A stretch of DNA of 64,000 nt from Melastoma dodecandrum (Eukaryota > Streptophyta > Magnoliopsida > Myrtales > Melastomataceae): contig JARUPY010000210.1 in the NCBI GenBank assembly GCA_029817715.1, forward strand, positions 1 through 64,000, in the 5' to 3' direction. Both the position numbers and the translations under genes were made by a program. This document shows positions 58,081 to 64,000 of the stretch, in pieces. The notes beneath the pieces were generated by a model that was not told the origin of the DNA, did not search any database, and saw only the letters and a program-made list of their open reading frames with translations. Within the stretch, counting starts at the first letter, position 1. The number at the start of each line of letters is the position of its first letter.

Positions 58081-58653
58081 TCGATTTCCCCACGTCAGTA
58101 ATCACGGAGGCGCCCGGGTCGGAGCAGAGCGTTGGGAGCGACCATCTCGCGCAGCCGAATCACCTCGGAACAATGCTAAGGTTAATCAGGAGCTAACTTC
58201 AACAAAGATCTTTCGAATAAAGAGATGACCCAAGGTCAATTTGCTAGTGAAAGCGGCAATTTCATAAGGTCTGACGATACGATCTCCTACTTTCACGCAC
58301 TCCATTACGTTACGTTATTTCCTACGCGGACATCGCATTTTCCTCGCGCTATGAAGCCATCTGCAGAAGCTGGACAAAAGAGCCAGAAAAATTCATCCTC
58401 GACCCAATCCATCAAATGCCGGGACTAAACACCTAAGACGGCTCTCCCATAGTTCTCCACAGGCGCGAGATCAGCCGCCGGGAGGGCATATTTGCGCAGC
58501 TTCGGGACGCCGATTTGACACGTAGGTTTGACGCCGGCTTGATGTCACTCCTAAGTGACTCGCCCTATTTGGTGACAACGGTCCAGATAGACAAGCAGGA
58601 GTATTTTAAAGAATACAGCGGATAGCATTTTGGTCCGCGCCACTGTTCCTGAG
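58081..58653. other. Promoter region and gene-free stretch left of a beta-helix fragment
   Basis: The first 120 bases upstream of the Hint gene should hold the operon promoter; 58180-58330 is AT-richer. Short frames (for example 58225-58428) have no recognisable content or ribosome-binding site. Composition is mixed near 58540-58640, as at a junction. Confidence 0.5.
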
Positions 58654-58985
58654 ATGCCACCACAAATATCGACTTCTTTGATGTGACGCTCAACGGCTAC
58701 AACACTGCGAACGCCCTGATACGATTTGGCTCCAAGCCTCAGGGCTCGCGTATCTACAAGAACAACCTGATCGGCTTCAGGGGGCATGCCATACACAGCC
58801 CCGCATGCGACGCCGGGCCGTGGTGTTCTGTCAATAGCCTTATCGGGGTTGCAATGCCGAATCACTCTGGGCTTAAAGTGGTAGGTGGCAAAAGCAAGCT
58901 GACTATGGCGGTGCCGACAACGTCGCCCTACTCTGTCACTGGGACAGTGAACGACGACGGATATTGGAAAAAATTTGCGTCTTAA
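58654..58985 (+). pseudogene. C-terminal fragment of a beta-helix (pectate-lyase-like) protein
   Basis: Directly after a stop, the frame reads DATTNIDFFDVTLNGYNTAN, ALIRFGSKPQGSRIYKNNLI, GFRGHAIHSPACDAGPW and SGLKVVGGKSKLTM, ending KKFAS. The N-x-x-x-x-G rungs and stacked Asn/Ile pattern look like the end of a right-handed beta-helix surface protein. No start codon with a ribosome-binding site and no upstream part are present. The GC content is lower than in its neighbours. Confidence 0.35.
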
Positions 58986-59086
58986 GAAAAATTGCCGCAG
59001 TTGTCTCTCCATGATCAGCACGTCGGACAGACTAACGAGAGCGTGCAATGGTCGCGGCTCCCCGGCGCGATGCGATTTCGCCGACA

Positions 59087-59345
59087 TCTAGCGTCGAATC
59101 CTGCGGCAGCGATGTAGCCTTGGCATTCGGTTGGCGTGAAGCGCTCGATGGCACGCGCGATGGCGGTCCATAGCGAGGTGGTCCGTGCTGCATCGGCGCG
59201 CAGCGGCCCTTTCAGCTTTGAGAAGGCCATTTTGATCGGGTTGAAGTCGGGCGAGTAGGCCAGCAGGTAGAGGAGCTTTGCCCTGTTGCCATCTCGATGG
59301 GCTCGCGCACGCCCTAGACCTTGTGCGCTGGCAGGTTGTCCATGA
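59087..59345 (-). pseudogene. IS630-family transposase remnant, C-terminal third
   Basis: The minus strand reads DDVFVMDNLPAHKV (second Asp block), then after frame changes LLAYSPDFNPIKMAFSKLKG and RAIERFTPTECQGYIAAAGF, the C-terminal end of an IS630-family transposase. It differs in sequence from the remnant at 49.7-50.4 kb and is on the other strand, so it is a separate insertion. The first two-thirds is absent; it abuts the end of rmd. Confidence 0.7.
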
Positions 59346-59386
59346 CGAAGACGTCGTCAAGCGCGTGTCCGGCACGAGCGCCTTCG

Positions 59387-60337
59387 TCATCTAGGGATTG
59401 AGAGCCGCCGCCGCGCATCTTCGAGAAGGCTCGCAAGCAGGTCTTCGATCGACACGTGCGGGCGCCACTCCGTCGCCGCCCGCAGCAGGCCGGCGTCTCC
59501 GCGAGCAACGCGTACGTCGTTCGACCGCAAGCGAGCGGGATCGACGACGATGTCGAAGGTCGCCTCCGATTTGCTTCTCAGTAATTCGACAAGGTAGCGA
59601 AGCGGAAAAACGCGTTCGGACGCGATGTTGCAAAGGAAGCGTCTGGGCAGGACTTCAGCTCGCTCGATCAATGCAATATAGGCTTCGACCACGTCGCGCA
59701 CGTCCATGACATCTCGACTTACATCGAGGTCGCCGACGCGCAGTGCCGCCGGTTGCAAACCGCGCTCGATTCTCGCGATCTGCGCTGCGAACGACGGCAG
59801 CACGAACGCCTCACGTTGTCCGGGTCCGGAATGGTTGAACGGACGCACGATGATGAGGCGGTTCGAGCCGGGAAGCATCGCGTCGAGCAGGCCCTCGGCA
59901 ACAAGCTTCGACTTGGCATAGGCGCTAAGGGGCAGCACCGGACTCGCCTCCGACACGGGCCCACGTAGAAAAGTGGCGCCGTAGACATCGGAGGAGCTCG
60001 CGAACAGTACGGTCGCATGAGGACTGTGGCGGTAGATCGCTGCCGCAAGATTGAGCGTACCGGTCACGTTCACGGCCCAGGTATCGCTGCTGTCAATGAT
60101 ACCAAGTGCCGTCGAGGACTGTGCCGCGAGGTGGATCACGAGATCGGGCCTGGTCGTCGCGACCACGTTGTCGACCGCATCGCGATCAAGAAGGTCGAGC
60201 GCGATGTGACCGTCCTTCGGTTCGACGGCGGCACTCAGCCGCACCAATTCAGCTGAAGGGGAGCGGTGAGCAAGCGCTCCGCACAGGTACGTCCCGACGA
60301 ACCCGGCAGCCCCGGTTACGAGAATACGCCGCGACAT
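59387..60337 (-). CDS. rmd: GDP-4-keto-6-deoxy-D-mannose reductase
   Basis: Extended short-chain dehydrogenase of 316 residues. Rossmann motif TGAAGFVGTYL, then DLVIHLAAQSSTALGIIDSS, catalytic Ser in ATVLFASSSDVYG and YxxxK in LSAYAKSKLVAEGLL. The substrate region has IVRPFNHSGPGQREAFVLPS. The overall pattern is Rmd-like, making GDP-D-rhamnose from the product of Gmd, rather than the epimerase/reductase Fcl. It lies downstream of gmd on the same strand with a gap of about 210 bases. Confidence 0.85.
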   Translation of the reverse strand: MSRRILVTGAAGFVGTYLCGALAHRSPSAELVRLSAAVEPKDGHIALDLLDRDAVDNVVATTRPDLVIHLAAQSSTALGIIDSSDTWAVNVTGTLNLAAAIYRHSPHATVLFASSSDVYGATFLRGPVSEASPVLPLSAYAKSKLVAEGLLDAMLPGSNRLIIVRPFNHSGPGQREAFVLPSFAAQIARIERGLQPAALRVGDLDVSRDVMDVRDVVEAYIALIERAEVLPRRFLCNIASERVFPLRYLVELLRSKSEATFDIVVDPARLRSNDVRVARGDAGLLRAATEWRPHVSIEDLLASLLEDARRRLSIPR

Positions 60338-60550
60338 GGGTGGTTCGTCGGTTGCGGAAAGGCCAGGCGTCTTCTCCGATGGCACACTATCGTTGGGTTT
60401 GTGTCCACTGTGCTAGCGACGCCTATGCAAGGCGCAAGCCGGCGGCCGGACAAACGACGTATCAGCTGACGCGGTGGTTCGTAACAGAGCCACCAGGCCA
60501 TCTCAAGCCTCGGTCCTAGGAGTGGGCGCAGCGAATTCGACGGCAACGCG

Positions 60551-61665
<1,115 letters not shown>

Positions 61666-62092
61666 GTTTCGGCCCTTTAATTGCGGATCGGTGTCAAGTC
61701 TTTTCGAGGCCCATCGCGACTCGATTCCTTTGGTATGGACGTACTGATCCAGTCCGTCGCGAGCGCCGCGCGGAGATGGTTGGGGTTTCGAAGCGCGGCG
61801 CGTCCTCTGGCGCCCCACGTATTTGTTTGTCCTCCTCCTTCTAAGCCTCACTCGATCAAGACTTTTAATATCTTCGACAGGCTTCATTCTCTGTGCCCTG
61901 GCGCCGGGGTCACGGTCCTTTCCGAGGTCGACGAGCGCCTCATGATGATGTTCGGGTACGATGCCTCATCGACTGCAGCGAAGTGCGGTCTTACCGCCTT
62001 CAGCCGATTGACCGAGGTCATCCCACCACCGTCCCGGCGGGGACATCGCAGACCCGCTAAGCGAGCCGGCGAACCGTTGGCATCTGCTTGGA
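61666..62092. other. Gene-free stretch between IS fragments
   Basis: About 430 bases between the IS3 end and the IS110 transposase stop. A plus frame (from about 61681) has no recognisable content. Since IS110 elements carry noncoding ends beside the recombinase, part of this may be IS110 flank; no boundary could be set. Confidence 0.45.
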
Positions 62093-62638
62093 TCAGGCGA
62101 CGTTCGCGTGGCCCCACTCGAACGTGGTCCCGTCCACCCAGATGCAATACAAAATGACGGCGATCTTGCGCGCGATTGCGACCTTCGCCTTTTTCATGCC
62201 GATGCGCTTGGCGAGGCGCAGGCCCCAGGCCTTCAGCGCCGACCAGCGCTTGGTCCGATGAAGCAGGACGCTGGCAGCCTCATAGAGGTAGGTCCTCAGC
62301 AGACGATCGCCCCAGCGCGAGATCTTGCCGTTCCGATCCAGCTCACCCGATTGCTTGCGGCGTGGTGTCAGCCCGAGGTAGGCGCCAACCTGAGCGGCCG
62401 AACTGAAGCGTGATGGATCATCGATCGTATGGCGGAACGTCAGGGCCGTGACGACGCCGATGCCGGGGACGCTCATCAGCCGCCTTGTCGTCTCGTCGGC
62501 TTTCGCCAACCGCCGCACCTCGTTGTCGAGCTCGGTCTGCTGCAGGCAGACCTGATCGTGGATGACCAGCAGAGGCCCGAGAACCGGTCGAAGCTGATGA
62601 TCGTCGGCGACGAGTTCGTGCACCTTCCGGCGGAACAC
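62093..62638 (-). pseudogene. IS110-family transposase, C-terminal half
   Basis: The frame of 181 residues has the transposase_20 domain of IS110/IS116: [74 protein letters not shown] and [19 protein letters not shown]. The N-terminal DEDD catalytic half is missing; beyond 62638 the frame changes and resemblance fades. Full proteins have about 340 residues, so this copy is dead. Confidence 0.82.
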
Positions 62639-62791
62639 CGAACCAACATCGACGAGGACGCACCGATGACCCTGGGTTCCTTGCCATCGCGAAGAAGCTC
62701 AACACCTCGTTCGCGACGGTGAAGGCAGAGGGCGACATGTGCAACTACACACCTGCCGCCTCCCAGCACGATCACGGCCCGCTGACCGAAA

Positions 62792-62916
62792 GTACGCGAT
62801 CGCAGACATTCGGCCCCGAAGGCCTGAATGTACGCGATCGTTGACATTGTGGGCGTACGCCGACATTCGGCGCGGGTCGTGATCCTAGCCGCTCGAATGT
62901 CGGCGTACGCCGACAT
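62792..62916. repeat. Cluster of four related palindrome-containing repeats
   Basis: Type A: GTACGCGATCG followed by two variable bases and GACATT, at 62792-62810 and 62830-62848. Type B: GGCGTACGCCGACAT at 62852-62866 and 62902-62916. The last sits in a perfect 20-base palindrome (62897-62916). Both types share GTACGC and end in GACAT. They lie between the IS110 remnant and the small-gene operon. Confidence 0.75.
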
Positions 62917-62944
62917 CAGCCGACCAGCTTGAGCCGAGGGCGCT

Positions 62945-63195
62945 TCAGCGGAGCCGTGTCGTCGGGTGGCCGGGAGTGTCGCCCGAGAGTTCCGGGTAGA
63001 ACGCCCCGCAGACGTCGATCCCGGACATCCCTTCTCCGCGAGCTTGCAGTCGGCCGACAGCATGATCCGCACGGACGACATCTCGGCCTCCGACCCGTAC
63101 TTTTCGGCCAGGCGGGCGAGCCGGTACCGGCCCGCGCGGGGGCACTTCGTGCAGGCGAGGCGGACGACGACGTAGGGATATTGGGACAGGCGCAC
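62945..63195 (-). CDS. Small Cys-containing protein of mobile-element type (frameshifted)
   Basis: From a GTG at 63195 the frame reads RLSQYPYVVVRLACTKCPRA then GRYRLARLAEKYGSEAEM, a pattern (CxxCPRxGRYRLARLAxxYG) I associate with short zinc-ribbon-like hypothetical proteins common in Rhizobiales plasmids and prophages. The C-terminal cysteines follow in LSADCKLAEKGCPG, and after a one-base frame change near 63030 in GIDVCGAFYPELSG. Function unknown. The start could be further upstream if another indel is present. Confidence 0.55.
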
Positions 63196-63299
63196 GACGA
63201 GAACGTAGCGCGAACATGGGCGGGCGTGGAGTCCCGGGATATGTTACGTAGCGACGGCGAAATCCGGTATCTGCCATCGCTTCGTAACGTCTCGGCTCG

Positions 63300-63536
63300 T
63301 CAGTAGACCCGCTCGCGCGGCGCCGGGCACGGCGGGTTGTACGCCCTCAACGCGATCCGGCTGACGTGCTCGTAGGAGCCGGCGGCAATCATGCGCCCGC
63401 GCGCGCGTTCCAGCAAGCGGCCCTCGGCCTCGAAGACCATCCGCCATCGCGGCTCGTCCCCCTTGAGGCTGCGGCATAGCCTCCCGAGGTCGGAGAGCCG
63501 GCGGAGGTCGGCGTCGGCCCTGTCCTGCCACGTCAT
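63300..63536 (-). CDS. Small hypothetical protein, 78 residues
   Basis: Charged helical protein (TWQDRADADLRRLSDLGRLC, RGRMIAAGSYEHVSRIALRA). Its ATG overlaps the stop of the next upstream gene (ATGA), so it is translationally coupled. Densely packed, short, coupled genes of this sort are usual in prophage or plasmid early regions. No family recognised. Confidence 0.55.
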   Translation of the reverse strand: MTWQDRADADLRRLSDLGRLCRSLKGDEPRWRMVFEAEGRLLERARGRMIAAGSYEHVSRIALRAYNPPCPAPRERVY

Positions 63537-63766
63537 TGGACGCTGTCTCTCTCGCGCAGCAGTTCGGCTCGGACGTAGAAGTCGAAGTTGCGGATGTTGC
63601 TCGGGTAGATGTTCTCCCCGTGCGCGCCACGGACCAACCCCAGCACCCGCAAGCGCATGCAGACGCGCATAAGGGCGTCCCAGACCATGGTGGCCCGCGG
63701 GTCGCCCTCCAGTCCCTGGGATAGGGCAGCCATGTCGGGCAGTAGCGTATAGGCGTAGTCAGCCAT
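63533..63766 (-). CDS. Small hypothetical protein, 77 residues
   Basis: Mostly helical (PDMAALSQGLEGDPRATMVW, DALMRVCMRLRVLGLVRG) with a polar C-terminus, NIYPSNIRNFDFYVRAELLR. It overlaps its neighbours at both ends by four to eight bases. No family recognised; the context suggests a mobile-element operon. Confidence 0.55.
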   Translation of the reverse strand: MADYAYTLLPDMAALSQGLEGDPRATMVWDALMRVCMRLRVLGLVRGAHGENIYPSNIRNFDFYVRAELLRERDSVQ

Positions 63767-63989
63767 CGCGGGCCTCGTAAAGCTCGGGCATGCCCGCGAA
63801 CGACCCGTCGCGCGCGCCGACGCCGCCGACGCGCTTCAGGAAGTCCGCGTAGGTCGCGTCGCCGGTCGGGTTCTCGCGCCAGTACGCGATCCGTGCGCGT
63901 AAGCGGACCTCGGCCAGGTCCCGTGCCCGCTCGCGAGAAACCTCGCGGCAGATGCGGACGGGGTCGGCCTCGATCTGCTCCTCGGTCAT
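63759..63989 (-). CDS. Small hypothetical protein, 76 residues
   Basis: Acidic and basic helical protein (TEEQIEADPVRICREVSRER, ARDLAEVRLRARIAYWRENP) ending in MPELYEARDG. First visible gene of the overlapping trio; the operon may continue beyond the window. No family recognised. Confidence 0.5.
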   Translation of the reverse strand: MTEEQIEADPVRICREVSRERARDLAEVRLRARIAYWRENPTGDATYADFLKRVGGVGARDGSFAGMPELYEARDG

Positions 63990-64000
63990 GTCGCGGTAGC

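Noticed and set aside
58225..58428. Open frame of 67 residues upstream of the Hint operon
   Set aside because: Low-complexity polar sequence, no conserved pattern, no supporting translation signal.
61666..62092. IS110 bridge RNA
   Set aside because: The recombinase is truncated and the element ends could not be located, so no bridge RNA could be supported.
61681..62157. Plus-strand frame between IS fragments
   Set aside because: No family resemblance, and it runs antisense into the IS110 remnant; likely chance.
62792..62916. CRISPR array
   Set aside because: Only four repeats of two types, with uneven spacing, internal palindromes and no cas gene; not a CRISPR array.

Overview
The window is high-GC chromosomal DNA from an alphaproteobacterium, most likely of the Hyphomicrobiales (Rhizobiales; Methylobacterium/Beijerinckiaceae-like). 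This rests on protein resemblance: alphaproteobacterial IspG, GlmU, GlmS, Asd, EtfBA and SoxC, a DUF2852 protein, a Tad-type pseudopilin trio, and a polyketide-synthase/oxoamine-synthase pair resembling RkpA/RkpG of Sinorhizobium. No rRNA and no intact tRNA was found, so the genus cannot be fixed.

Layout. 1-4.2 kb: a poor-quality or decayed stretch with a poly-T run, a shattered DHA2-type MFS pump, a shattered amidohydrolase and a broken DUF2247-like gene. 4.3-8.8 kb: MFS transporter, divergent soxC-soxD sulfur-compound dehydrogenase, a TSUP (TauE/SafE) permease and a small secreted protein. 8.85-14.8 kb: ispG, then a LysR regulator divergent from a FUSC/DUF1656/HlyD efflux system like AaeBXA. 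15-19.4 kb: NarL-type response regulator, small membrane proteins, CorA and a FabH-type ketosynthase. 19.4-30.7 kb: a multidomain type I PKS/FAS-like megasynthase (KS-AT-DH-MT-ER-KR-ACP, no thioesterase) with an alpha-oxoamine synthase, plus a divergent CDP-alcohol phosphotransferase and a glycosyltransferase; this looks like a lipid-making module of the rkp-1 kind. 31.5-42 kb: housekeeping genes (asd, TadE/TadE/TadG, etfBA, hbd, truncated hemoglobin, mepA, a TetR-like regulator). 42-44.5 kb: a lower-GC islet ending in an intact rfbC and an rfbB stub. 44.7-48 kb: glmU-glmS. 48-62.7 kb: a surface-polysaccharide island bounded by IS debris. It holds a nested IS3-family insertion, IS630 and IS110 remnants, a six-gene operon led by a Hint-domain protein with four glycosyltransferases and a methyltransferase, and rmd-gmd for GDP-D-rhamnose. 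62.75-64 kb: a palindromic repeat cluster and tightly packed small genes of mobile-element type.

Working together. The PKS and oxoamine synthase could make a long-chain amino-ketone lipid, the CDP-alcohol enzyme could give it a phospho head group, and the glycosyltransferase/GDP-rhamnose genes could build surface glycan; this link is inference. soxCD plus the TSUP permease form a periplasmic sulfur-oxidation/export unit without the rest of sox.

Quality. Reading-frame breaks are frequent from 1 to about 31 kb, often in otherwise well-conserved genes, whereas 31.5-47.9 kb and the glycosyltransferase operon read cleanly. Many left-half frameshifts may therefore be residual sequencing indels. 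Genes with a few breaks are listed as CDS with the breaks noted; heavily broken ones as pseudogenes.
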